Of a DNA stretch of 64,000 bases, positions 11,088 to 22,783 are shown one piece after another. The translations under genes were made by a program, and so were the position numbers. The notes below the pieces were generated by a model. That model was given only the letters and a program-made list of their open reading frames with translations. It made no database searches and was not told the DNA's origin. Every line of letters begins with the position of its first letter. Within the stretch, counting starts at the first letter, position 1. This DNA comes from Luscinia megarhynchos (Eukaryota; Chordata; Aves; Passeriformes; Turdidae): the NCBI GenBank assembly GCA_034336665.1, contig CM067566.1, forward strand, positions 18,830,330 to 18,894,329, in the 5' to 3' direction.

Positions 11088-14000
11088 CCTGCTCCAGATT
11101 CTGCCCACCTCACCAGCTGTAGTCTTGCTTAAAATATTATCCTACAGTGATTTAAATTAGACATAATCCATTGAATTAAATGTATGTTTAGTAAGTCTAC
11201 TGTTTTCAAAATGGACAATGATCTGAGCTTTTGTTCATAATATATACCACAAATTCAGTGTTTTAAAAGATACAGTATAAAAGTAATATTAATACATTTA
11301 TGTTAGCCATTTTTAGCTATGTAAAACAGTCAGTGCTTGAGTAAGTGTTACAGTATTGTATTCTGAGTTTTTATTGTGTGAATGTTCTTAATCTCAAGAT
11401 TATGACTAGCTCATCTAAACTCCTGCCTCATAACGGTAATTTAATGTCTGTGCTACACTGAAAATATCCAATAGGAATGAATTACTGAATATTAAAAATG
11501 TAATCAATTACTGAAGTAAGGAAATCTTGCCTTTAGTAGAGAATAATTTTTACACAGCAAAATACAGTATGTGGCAATAGTAACTTAACACTGAAGTACA
11601 GGAGAAAAGTTTTATTAAAGCCATTAAAGTTCCATCTCCTCTTACTGCAGTGAAAAGAATCAAAAACACAAACTCCTTTTGTCTAGTAAAAAAAAGAGAA
11701 AAAGACTGAAAAGCATGCTTGGATCTATGGAATGGAGAGTTGATGGACAGGTAAAAGAGGAGTTGGAAGCTAAAAGAAAAGAATATATTAAGTATCAAGA
11801 GACTGCAGGGGAGAATGTGAAGGACGTACTGAAATGAAAATGTTCCTGCACCAATACTTTGTGATTGCAAGAAAAGTAAATATATGGCTTTTAAGAATGA
11901 AGAGGTCATATAAAATATTAGTTTGTTTTGCTTATATATTTGAAGGATGCAATTATGTGACTCTATTTCCTGAGTTCTCCTAGATTTGCCTGCTTGCCTG
12001 AAAAAGAAGTAGACATTCTGTAACCCAGAATGGCACACAAAGAGTCACATAATGTTAGGAATTTGTCATTTCAAATCACTAAAAGAAAGAATGGAAAGAG
12101 TTTTAGAAATCGCCTTATGCCTCAATGAGAGGGAAAAGGAAGGAACACGGTGAATTTACAATTGAGGGATTTTTTCTCTCTTCCTTTCTGGAAGGTTGGT
12201 GCTCTGTTTCATGCAGCATGCTGAGGACCTCATTTCTTTCTATACCTCATTACTTAACATCTTTTTTTAAATCTATGTCTTATATATCAGGTATAGCAAA
12301 TCAGTTTTAAATGATTTACTGTCTGAAAAATAAAGCATATAAAATTTATTACACCCATGAAGGCAAGCATGTGTAAGCATATCTTTCCTAAATGGCAAAC
12401 ATAAGCCGATTGACAAGGTTGTCTGAGGGACCCATGTCATTTGTGCTAGGGCATTCATTCTGGAGACAACTAAAGGGGGAAATTTAGGATTGGCATCAGT
12501 TTCTATGAAATAAAAGTAAGATCCTTTTTTCCTCACAACTCATTTTTGTTTTGTTTCATCACAGTGTCTCTTTTTCTTACCACGAGCTCATAAATGCTCT
12601 GCACTATGCAACCAGGAATGGGACAAGCCCTATCGAAACCTGTCAGAATGCTCGTTTCTTTTCATTTGCCCAAGCATTATTCTGGAGTCAGAACACTCAC
12701 TGCAGCCATTGGTATTGTGCCAGAATGAAACTGAATAAACTGATGAGATTTAACTAAAGGTTTTTTAAGGCAGTGAGTCCATTAGTCTAACACAAATCTG
12801 CAGAGAGATTTGCAGATTCATCTGTCTTTGAATTAAAGAAAGAAAGAAAGCAGACAAAAAAGAAAGTTACATACCTAAAATTAGATATGATGACAGATAG
12901 CAAATCTCTAGCCTTTATCAAATAGTTTAAACCTCTTTCCTGATGGTATTTGGGCTATAAAGAGAACTCTCTGCCTTAGGAGCAAAATTATGAATGCATT
13001 GGGTGGGAGGATTGTGTTGGAAGTCTGGCATTTACTTGATAACCTCATGAAATTCTGCCAGACGGTCCCATTCAATACTGACCAGGCATGAGAGAACTAT
13101 GGTTTCATTTCAGGAATGGACTCTAGGGACATAGTTTATGCTGAATTCAAAATTTGTAAAAAATTTATTCTTTCCCTTATTTCCCTCCACTCTGGCAGTT
13201 CAAAGCAAGGAAAACTGGACATATGTATTCACCTTACACATTTTCAAAACTCTACCATTATTCAACCAGTTGAAGTTTGCAGGAGGATTTTTACTGAAGA
13301 AGAAATAGTCACTTTTCCAGAAAAAATTTCAGAAATGTCAAAAACCTTCTCGTGATAGGCTGTTCTGGAGCAATAAGCAGGAAAAAAAATCCAGAGAAAG
13401 ACAAATGTAAAGAAAAACAAAACTGAAACTTGTGCTTATCGTGGCAAAGACTGTTGTTATGTCAAGTCACAGTAGATGGTGCTGATGGGCTGGAAGGCAT
13501 AAATTCATTCTTTTGGGTCATACTATGATGAGGCTGTTTTATAGAAACATATATAAATAAGCCCTATTTGATGTAAGTAACAATCAACTCTATTTGCTAT
13601 TCACACTTTGTCATTACTACATCTGATATTCACTGAATTTTAATTGATTCAGCTGGTATTAATGAGGATGTCCTACTACTCATCCTTCCCTTAGAGATCA
13701 TTTTTTTAGTAGAGGAAGGCATCAGTGGGAAATTTATTTTTATTACCTAGAGTAATAAATGTAACAGAGAAAGATTTTTTTCTATATGGAGGGAACTGTG
13801 TGTAGTTTGATGAGAAAACTGAAAAGCATATTGATAGTAGCATTAACTCTGCTGGTGCTTTGTGTGTTTTTACTGATGTTCTCTGCATTATGCAGCTGAT
13901 TTGGTCTGTCAGAAAGGGATCTCTCCCATGTTTGCTGTGCCATACAAATGCTGAAAACATCCTGCTGACCTAGCCAGTTTGTAACAGCATTACTGTGTAT

Positions 14001-15577
14001 CTGCTATGGTCCCATCGTATCAATTGCATCTTCTATCCTGAGATGATGACAAGGAAAAAACTTCCTTGAAATCAAGTTAGTTTGGTTGCAGGGTTATATT
14101 TACAGCTCAGTGGAACTGAGTGAAACGTTCAATCTAAAGGCAAAACCTACCTTCTGGAAAACACAACAGAAGTAAAAAAATAATAACATGTGCAGGAGTA
14201 ATTATGAATACCTACATGGAATTTATGCTGGCACATACTAGGTAGTTCACTTTCTAAGAAAAATATATGAATATAAGAAGTTTCTGCACAAGTATTTAAA
14301 TAATATTAATGATTGTCATGACTGTTATTGTTTTATCTCATGGGGTTACTCCAACTAAGAAATTTAAAAAGCAAAACAATGGTTCATTGAGTGAACTTAC
14401 CCTGCTAGACTTTATTCCTTTGTTAGATCAAAAATTAAATACCTTTTCTTGCTGAGACCCATTAAGAGTTACAGATAACAAGTAGATTTTATGAGCAAGT
14501 TTTTCCTTATCTTCTTTCTAGAGCTGACCAAAGTCCTGACCAAAGCCAAAGTCTCGACCAATTCATCAGAAGGATTTAAAGTCCTCTTCACTTGCAGAAA
14601 AGAGAGCTGTAATTATGGAGATAAACTGTACTCTAGCATGGGTCTTTCACCTGTGCAACTTCTTAAACTATTAATGAACTCTAACAAGTAATTGCCCAGG
14701 TTTTACCTTGACAGAAATTGAAATGCAAAAAACCTCCTCTTTTTTGTGTTATCAGTTGTGATAGAAATGTGAAGGTTTCATTTCATGCCACATTTGTCTG
14801 TTATTTCAGCTTTTCTTTTTCCCTTGAAGGAAACAATGTGTAAGTAGATGCACTAGACCAGGACTCTGGGGATCAGTTCCTCCACCTTTTGTGAGACTTT
14901 CAGTGTCTAAGACTCTTAACTCCCAACCTTTCTGCACATTTCCCTTGCTGGCTGTTATGTTGGTAAGTCATTCAGCTCAGGAATTTGAAATCTATGAATG
15001 CAAAGTACTAAATAACTCTGTGATAATAATAAAATCCAGCACACTGTAAGACCCACTGCTATTGCTTTGGTAAGACAACTCCATGTCTTAAGTCCATTCA
15101 CATTTGCAGCAGTGCTTTAACTGTTAAAGACAATAAAGCTGAAACCAGGTCGTATATTATATGGAGTAATACTTCCTCTACTCTTGCCTTCTGAGAGTGA
15201 TAAAAGCTATTAACTTTGTGTGTGAATGTCATTTAAATTTTGCATTCCTTTTTTTTCTCCCCAGTGATCAACAGTAAATTAAACCACTCATTGGCTTGTT
15301 TTTGCAGATGAAGAGAGAATTGAAAGCAGTGCATGAGGGAGCTTTTTATTCCTTACGACCTCACAAAAGCCAGTTTCAGAGAATGAACCTTCTAAAAGAA
15401 GAGTAACAGAACATTTAAAATTTATTCCTCTACAACTCTATCTGTATTTTCTTAGTCTGATTTTATGAAGATGCTATTATGTTTGTACATATATGAGAAT
15501 TAATGAGTTCAAAATTGCACATATTTTGCTCTCTCTTCTGAGCTAGTTGTAGTATTTTTTAATTAATTAAATACAGT

Positions 15578-15597
15578 GACAGGCCACTAAGCCTGTC
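15578..15597. repeat. Inverted repeat, 7-bp stem
   Basis: GACAGGC (15578-15584), loop CACTAA, GCCTGTC (15591-15597). It lies between two AT-rich ATTTAATTAAAT-like motifs (about 15558-15572 and 15641-15652) of the kind bound by homeodomain proteins. First of three inverted repeats within 400 bases. Confidence 0.55.
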
Positions 15598-15750
15598 TGT
15601 GATATTGTGTCTTTGTCAGCAGTTTACGTATGTCTTTCCTATTTAATTAAATGGGAAACAATGAGTGGCTGATGCACTGCTATGCATGGTATGTAGGACA
15701 AGCCACACCTGCCACTGTGTATAAAATCTGCTTAATGCACATGATGAAAG

Positions 15751-15782
15751 CACACATGCACATAGCACATTGTGCATGTGTG
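15751..15782. repeat. Hairpin with perfect 12-bp stem, 8-nt loop
   Basis: CACACATGCACA at 15751-15762, loop TAGCACAT, TGTGCATGTGTG at 15771-15782. The arms are exact reverse complements. The stem is purine-pyrimidine alternating (CA/TG), so chance or Z-DNA-like sequence is possible. Confidence 0.7.
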
Positions 15783-15851
15783 TAGATATTGTGAAGAGTT
15801 AATTCCTTGCCAAGGTGTTTGCAGCTCTTCTTTCTTTTTGAGCATGCTAGC

Positions 15852-15974
15852 CCTTATCTTGCATTTTCTTCGGTTTATTTACAGAATTTTTAGCCTGCTT
15901 GCTCCGGCTTAAGAATCTCCTGAGCAAGCAGACTGAAAATTCAGTAAACAAGCTGAAGAAAACTTGAGATAAGG
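15852..15974. repeat. Long hairpin: 53-bp imperfect inverted repeat, 17-nt loop
   Basis: Left arm 15852-15904 (from CCTTATCT to CTGCTTGCTC) and right arm 15922-15974 (from GAGCAAGCAG to AGATAAGG) are reverse complements at 43 of 53 positions by hand alignment with no gaps. The 17-nt loop at 15905-15921 contains CTTAAG. In a + strand transcript five of the ten mismatches would be G-U pairs, leaving about five unpaired positions; a minus strand transcript would rescue only three. The size and loop resemble a microRNA precursor. An equally good explanation is a short palindromic DNA transposon (MITE). No flanking duplication is obvious. The inverted repeat is directly visible; either function is inference. 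Confidence 0.85.
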
Positions 15975-17099
15975 TGCAAAATATCTAGAAGAAACAAGAT
16001 CTGTACAGTTCAGAAGACTGAACTCAAACTTTCAACATCATGGATTTTACACAGTGCGCAAAATATTTTTCCTTATAATACAAACTCTCATATATACAAA
16101 CTCTACCACTCAGCTATTTCCTTAATGTTGTATTAAATACCAATAACCCAAAATTTTGGTATCTGCAAAAATTTGACCTCCCCACTGAACATTGTTCAGC
16201 ATCTGCTTTACATCTTCACTTTATATATCCTATTGTCTACAATTAAGCTTGCCACTGTGAGATACAATGCTTTTCTATTTCAATTGCATCTCAGGATCTG
16301 CATCTCAGTTTATTTTTGGCCTGAAAACCAAATGAAGAGGTAGCATAGTGCATTGGTATATTCTGATTCAGTCTCCAATTTCAGTTTTCTTTTCCCTTCT
16401 CTACATGCAGGAAAGCAAAAGGTTTTTTTCTCCCTTTTGCTTTGACACCTTCCCATGTCCTCACTAAAAAGGCTCAGGTAAATGATAGCTCCCACACCTC
16501 CTTTTCAAAAAATGTCACTGAAATTAGCAATGCTGAAAAACCTCCCTAACTGCCATTAATGCATTCTGCAAATGCAAGCAACTAACAATGGAATGGTTTC
16601 TTCTGTGTGCAGACTTCTACATGCATCCTCAAGTCCAGCCTTGGCCAAGACCTGAAATGGCTTCTGAATAATGCATTTATCTCTCAGGGAACACCATTCT
16701 ATTTTAGAACAGAAGATGCCACGTGAACTTATCACACTGCCCCTTCCTTCACAATTCTTTTGCTGCTTGACATGTCCCCTAGGCAGATTGTGTGAGACAG
16801 ACCTTTCCTCTCTAAGATTCTGCCGTTTTTGGCAGCCTTCTGACATATACTCTATTCATTGCCTGCATTTACTGGATCTCAGCTGAACCATTCTCAACTG
16901 CCCATATTTTACTGTTACATTCCTCATCCTGCTATCACCCAGCTCTGTAACTCTATCTTGTGTAACAAAATATTCTCACTTGTGAGAAGAATGGTATGAA
17001 AAGGAGCATAAACAGACTTTCCCTTAAATCTTTCCATAACTCACTTGTGTAAGAGCCTGGGGGGAGGTAAGAGGTGCAAACACATGCCCTGTGGGCGAT

Positions 17100-17121
17100 A
17101 TTCCAGCCTCCAGGCTGGAAT
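17100..17121. repeat. 22-bp palindrome (10-bp arms, 2-nt centre)
   Basis: ATTCCAGCCT, then CC, then AGGCTGGAAT: the 10-bp arms are exact reverse complements separated by two bases. It lies in a local GC-rich pocket (17055-17160) inside AT-rich sequence. No protein-binding or mobile-element assignment is possible from sequence alone. Confidence 0.75.
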
Positions 17122-17380
17122 TATGACAAGGACATTTAGACAGCCTGCTTGACAGACTGGTTCAACAAGTCTCTTTAAATGCAAGTAAAGCTTTTGAATC
17201 ATCCTACAAGATTTTCTCTTTTTCCAGATCACCCTCTATATTTAAATATTTATTGCTGATCTCTCTGTTCTGCTTTCCTTTCCCAGGTTTTGTCTGAGCA
17301 TCCTGTCCTTTATCATGGAAAGCTAACATGTGCACCAAGGCTTGTGTAGACCTTCTGGACAGTTCTTGTACTTCCAAATT

Positions 17381-17396
17381 AAAAAAAAAAAAAAAA
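17381..17396. repeat. Poly-A run (A16) preceded by ATTAAA
   Basis: Sixteen A residues at 17381-17396, the first three of which complete an ATTAAA (17378-17383). This could be the tail of a processed retrocopy or a simple homopolymer. The sequence upstream (17200-17376) is not recognised as any gene. Confidence 0.6.
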
Positions 17397-20300
17397 GTCT
17401 TTATATTTAACAAGTTGTGCATATTTCTGTACAATTTCTATCTCTAGTGTTGAAATTATTGAACTCATTATGCTGGGATATTGTGAATGCCAAAAGGAAA
17501 TTACATTAGAAAAAAGATTAGAGAGATCCAGGAAGGATAGCACACATGTAGCTAGTAAACAAGGCAGAGACACAGTTTCTAGTTTAGAAAGTCCTCAAAC
17601 CTTTTGAACCATTGCAAATGCCAAGTTGTTCCAAGGGACAGTTAATTCTGAGCTTTCTGCTGTTTCTTTTTTCACTTGATAGCTTAATAGAAAATTTTGC
17701 AATATTTTGCATGATGAAGTGTTTAGTTAAGACTTGCCCAACAAAGAAAGCATGAAATTCAATTTTTAAAGAGGGTATTTTAATGTGAGGTTTAGTAAAA
17801 TTAGGCTATATTTCAAGGATTTACTATAAAAACTATCAGTAACGCTTACTTTAAACATAGGAGATAAGTTTAATAAAAACTAAAACAGAATTTGCTGTAC
17901 AGTATTCATAGATGCAGATATATATTTTTCTGTCTGTAAAGGCTACATAAATGGATAGATCATGCATAAAAAATGAGACTTGTTTTCCCATTACTCATTA
18001 TAAGGCAATGTTGTCTAATGGGAATAAACTAGGCTACTAAACTGCTTCTTCAGCAAGTTACCTTCACAGTTGATTCCAGCTGCAACAAAAAGATAAATCA
18101 TATAGAAACATTTCCAGATAGCCAAATTACAAGCAATTTAGATTTTTCTCCTTAGAACTGTATATCACATTTGTAAGATCTTTCTAGTCCTTCTAGTTCT
18201 CTTGTAACTTCTTTTGGTAAAAGTTATTGCAACCTTAGTGCCTTGCTAGCAAAAATTACACAGAGGACATTTCTCCTCTGGAAAATGAGTTACTGTTTTG
18301 ACCTTTTTTTTATTTATCTACATCTTTTTATAAAATGTTTTCAGTATGGTCACCTAATTAAACCCAGAGATCATGACCTGTATGATTACTTGTATTTTCA
18401 AAACAGAAGCAGAAAAATTCAAGCTGAACTCATTATCTATACAACATAAAAATGTGCATATTAGGAAAACTTACCAGACATACTGTTATAAAATATTTTG
18501 AGACTAAGGTCATAATTCACAAAAAAATTCAAACCACAGACACTTATAATATGGTGTATAAAAGTCTCCTTCCTACTGAGGAAGTTTTATTAATTGTAGG
18601 CTTATAAATGTACTTTTGAGACATAATGCTAGGTACTTTTGAGACACTCATGTGGCTGAAAAATTATTTATGTGAAAATTAGATGACTATGTGCATCACC
18701 ACTAACTCCACAACCTTGCTTTATGCATTTAGACATAGAAAGTGATGACACAGAACTCCTTTCCCTCCTTAAAACTTAAATTACTCAGGTTATAGTAATT
18801 TCAATAAATGCTGTCCAAATCAGTCTACAAAAGAGGGTTGCCATCATGCATGCAGGGAAAATTCCTCCTGGTGAGAACAGTCCTCAGTCCATGCTGTTCC
18901 CCGAGCATTTTTTGGAATATTGCTATTTGTCCATACACACATTTGTCCATACAGTAAGTAAAGCCAGCTCTACAGCTTGTGTCCATGTCCTGATCAGTTT
19001 GCTAATGCAGCTGTAGTTAAAAAAGCTCCAGAGACCTATCTTTTAGACATAAAATGGAGTAGCAAGATTAGAAACCTTCTACTCCGAGTGTTTGATATTC
19101 CTGGGGGGCAAAGAATCCTGAGTTCTGGACCACTTGTGCATTTTATTTACTAATTTTTAATGCAGAAGGATGAAGAAGCCATCCCCAAAAGAGCAACAGA
19201 ACATTGTTCCCCCTTCCTGTCTGAGAACAATGTCTGAGCTTAATGTCTGGCAATATTGAATTTTCTCTTGCACATCTGCTGACTGCCTGGCTTATATATC
19301 CTTATGTAGCCTTTTTGCTTTAGATATCCTTATTCCCCCTTTCTACCTGGTGGGACAGTCTCAGCTATACAGATTGAGAAAGATCTCTCTGTCATGTGAG
19401 TTGCTGCTGTTCAAATAGACCATAATTTTGTGGACAGAACGTATTTCCTGAGGTTCTTGTGATGATATTTTGAAAGCCCTCTGAAACTGATGGTGGACTA
19501 GAATAGACAATATTATATACTGGAGGAACACCTAAAAGTACAATGAAATAAGTGAAAAGCTAAAAATTAATTAAAAAAATGGAAAAGGATTCTTTCTGCC
19601 ATTAGGCAGACAATATGATTTGTAAATAATGAAGCAGTATAGGGCTGTGAATATCAGTCTCAGTTTTAAGTGCAGGGTATTACCCATTCCCTTTTCTTCT
19701 GCATACAGTGACTTTTGGCTTAGGTGTCCTCTGAACTATTATCTACTTGTTTAGATTGTCCAAACATGGACAATTCTTCCCATTCAAGTGATTTAGGGAT
19801 TTAGAGGGCAATTTAGATCACCAAACCTCCTGTAGGGTGTTGTATAACATTAGCCATGGGAATATCTGGACCCTTTGCTAAATATTAAAGCTGCGTTCAT
19901 ATTTAAACAATTCAATTCACTGTAAGACTGTGCACAGCATTATTAAAATCTACTTGTCTACTTAATTCCCCCAAGCCTGAGTTATTCCTTTATATGGAGC
20001 TCCTGCACACTTGAAACAGCTGCTGTCAGCAAAAACAGCCTATCTGAAAACCTACAAAGCTTCACAAGCCTTAACAGCTTAACAGACCACTACAGAACAG
20101 AGGTGTGAAGTTTACTGAAGTCCAATTGATTAAAGTCACATGCCAGTCTTAGCTGGAAAGTAAAGAAAAGAGGTTTTTATAAATATTTGGAAAAGTCTTT
20201 CAAACAGAGTTGGCAAGTACAGCTTCCTTGAAGATTTCTCTGTCTTTGTTGTATTGGGATAGATCTGTAAGTAATTTAAGATAGTACAGATCCATCATTT

Positions 20301-22180
20301 TCAAAAGTACATCTGGGCTTAGAGGAGCTAAGACTCTCACCCTGTGAATTTTAGAGCACAGCAGGGGCGTATTTTGTGTCCATAAAATGCTCTGCTGTGA
20401 AGTTAAAATTATTGTGTAACAATCACGCATTTTTAAAAAAGAGCGGTATCAACAATTTTGCTCCTGATTACAAATTTATCAGAAATAAATTTAGCCAAAT
20501 GTCAGCGAAAACTGGGCAGTTGGGGAAGATATTTTGATTTAAGTAGAGCAATTGTCCTTTTTGGAAATTTGAAATAGCACAAGTCTAGATAAAATTAATA
20601 GCAACCAGAGACTATAATGCATCATAGTACAGTTTTTCAAACCTCCCAGGTAACCAGAGAAATCCTCTGTTGAAATGCAAGGTTTTCTTTAATTTCAAGC
20701 ACTCTTGAATCAGAAGTTGCCTTTATATGTTTGCATTAGAGTTGTCATGGTACTATTTCATTTGTGGATGAAATGGTGCAGGCCTTCAGAGAAGAATCTT
20801 TCTGTCACACCTGGTTCTTACCAAACTTAAGATAACTAGCTGGGGGTAGATGTGATAGGTGCAGCAGTAAGAAGAACAACCAAATGAGATTTTATTTTAA
20901 CATTATTAGAATAATATTACTTTGCAGAGATGGAGATTTTAGAAAAGAGTGTGGAAATCCTGACAGGTATTCTACAGTAATTGGTGGCTGATAAACTGCC
21001 AATGTAAGAGAAAAGCTTTTTCCTTATAAACCTTATAATATCCTTCCTTTAATAGACAACTTGCTTGAAAACTTCCAAAGATATTGCCTGACAAAGGCCC
21101 TAGATGCAATTTTCTTCTTATTTTTAATTGTTTTTGATGGATTTTTTAAAAAGAGTTCAAAACATTATCTATGCAATACCAAATATTCAAATGGTGAATT
21201 AAGAAAGTATTACATCAGTATCTATAATTCTGATAACTCCGAAACTGAAGTGGCAACGTGGGTGAAGGTTTCTACTTCAAACAAATAAGTTGGAATAAAG
21301 AAATATGTTAGAAGTTAAAAGAAATTACCATTCTGATATTCAGGGATCCTATTGTGCTTGAATTTTAGTTACTTACTCTAAAAGTTTGGATAGGAGGCAT
21401 AGATTTTGAAATGAAAATAGTTTATTCCAGTGACCTTTCAATATGAAGGTTGAAATAGAAACAAGAATTGTCACAAACACCCACTTAGATCTTGCACAAA
21501 AAGAAGGAGATGGTGGCTGCTCTGAATTTAAAGAGATGATCTTGGGAGTTTCTGCTAATGCGAGCATGATTCAGCTGGTTGTATTTCCTTTCCAAACATT
21601 CCTGGGTTTGTGTCTCTATTGAAAAAGTTAAATTGTGTTGTAAATACTATTGGTTAGTGTTAGACTGATCTCTGATTAATTTTGTTCATGCTAGGAAAAT
21701 GATTCCTTACCTGAGGGTGTGTCCTTAAACATTTGTGTCACTGCTCACTGTGCAGACTGACACAAACAGCTCAAGTCCTACAAAAGATAACAAGAACAGA
21801 GATTTGAATTTATTCTACACAATCCTTTATTCTTGTCTCCTTTAGCAGTTTTAAGAACACAAATTTAGTTTATTTTTTCGCTTTATTTTTGAATACATAG
21901 TTGTATGGAGAACACACATAATTTTGGAAGTACAGAAAATGAAATTATGATGTTTGGGTGTGCCCAAACTAGACAGCTTTTGTAAATGAATGCAAATGTT
22001 ACACACAGATTTCAGCTCAGGTTGCAGAGGGAAAATGTTGCATTAAGGTATAGCAGTTGATCTAATCAGCCTGTCAGAGTATAATAACCAAATTCCAGAT
22101 AATATAGAAAAAACTTTTTTTTTTTTTGTTTTTAGTGCTGTCTCAGGGATTTTTGTGCTCCGGGCTACATAATACTTATA

Positions 22181-22240
22181 TAATACTAATACTAATACTA
22201 ATACTAATACTAATACTAATACTAATACTAATACTAATAC
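22181..22240. repeat. Hexanucleotide microsatellite (TAATAC)10
   Basis: Ten uninterrupted TAATAC units, 60 bp. The perfect period suggests recent expansion and probable length polymorphism. It joins directly to an (AAT) tract. Confidence 0.97.

Positions 22241-22297
<57 letters not shown>
22241..22297. repeat. Trinucleotide microsatellite (AAT)19
   Basis: Nineteen uninterrupted AAT units, 57 bp, starting exactly where the hexanucleotide tract ends. The hexamer TAATAC shares the TAAT core, so one tract could have arisen from the other by substitution and slippage. Confidence 0.97.
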
Positions 22298-22298
<1 letters not shown>

Positions 22299-22471
22299 GT
22301 AGTTATAGTTAAGGTCCTTCAGGCAGAGATAATAGATCTTGCAGTTCCTAGCAGCCTGACCTTCATTTTACTTGTTGTTTAAAGGAAAACCATGTTCATC
22401 TTCTTCCATCAATATGTTGAGGTTTTTTAAAAATAAAATTAGTTATGACAGCTAAGCTTTCCACTGAGTAA

Positions 22472-22783
22472 CACCCTGTCTCTATGAAAGAGGTGAAGGT
22501 ATTTGACATTCATATCATGCTGGACCCCCTGGATAGGGATGAAGGAGCCAGGGACCTCCCTTTGCTGACAGAGGGTGATTTTGAGCATAGGCTAAAGCCA
22601 AAGTTTAGAGATCATGGGAACTAGAGGGTTGCTCAGAGCAGCATCTGGAGAGGCTTCTGTGCCTCTGAGGTAAACAGCACCGTGGAGCAGGCTTTCCTGA
22701 TCATATTCTTGGACATCTACAGTCTGTTAACTTCCCACAGAGACAAAATGTGGGTGGCCTGGATCCTGCCACAGTATTGTTAG
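22472..22783 (+). pseudogene. Possible degraded coding segment, one in-frame stop, unidentified
   Basis: A GC-richer block reads continuously in one + frame from just after a TAA at 22469-22471 to a TAG at 22781-22783, broken only by one TAG at 22622-22624. The first ATG is at 22484. The inferred peptide looks protein-like: an acidic/basic first half (with LDPLDRDEGARDLPLL) and, after the stop, a half with a hydrophobic stretch (FLIIFLDIYSLL) and several Trp and Cys. I do not recognise the family. It could be a decayed exon, a retrocopy, an old transposable-element ORF or chance: about 104 codons with a single stop is suggestive, not conclusive. No splice sites or poly-A tail tie it to a gene. 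Confidence 0.3.

Larger units (their letters stand above)
9513..15577. other. AT-rich unique noncoding sequence
   Basis: No recognisable gene or interspersed repeat. The longest frame of the window outside the repeats lies here on the minus strand (11550-12038, 162 codons). It starts at GTG, is dominated by Phe, Leu and Ser, has no motif and is judged a by-product of a purine-rich + strand. Small (AAAG)4 at about 12837-12852. A segment at 14519-14690 starts after a good polypyrimidine-AG and stays open for about 57 codons, but it resembles no family I know. Two inverted repeats are listed separately. Confidence 0.55.
15975..22180. other. AT-rich unique noncoding sequence
   Basis: No recognisable gene or interspersed repeat. 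It contains a 22-bp palindrome (17100-17121), a strong splice-acceptor-like tract followed by a poly-A run (17260-17396) and T13 at 22115-22127. The frames present are below 100 codons and overlap on opposite strands (for example 16556-16886), which is what chance produces in less AT-rich pockets. Confidence 0.55.

Noticed and set aside
11550..12038. 162-codon minus-strand frame, the longest outside the repeats
   Set aside because: Starts at GTG, is rich in Phe, Leu and Ser with no motif, and mirrors a purine-rich + strand; no promoter or splice context supports it.
14519..14690. Possible exon after a polypyrimidine-AG at about 14519
   Set aside because: The donor-like GTAATT at the end is weak and the peptide resembles nothing known.
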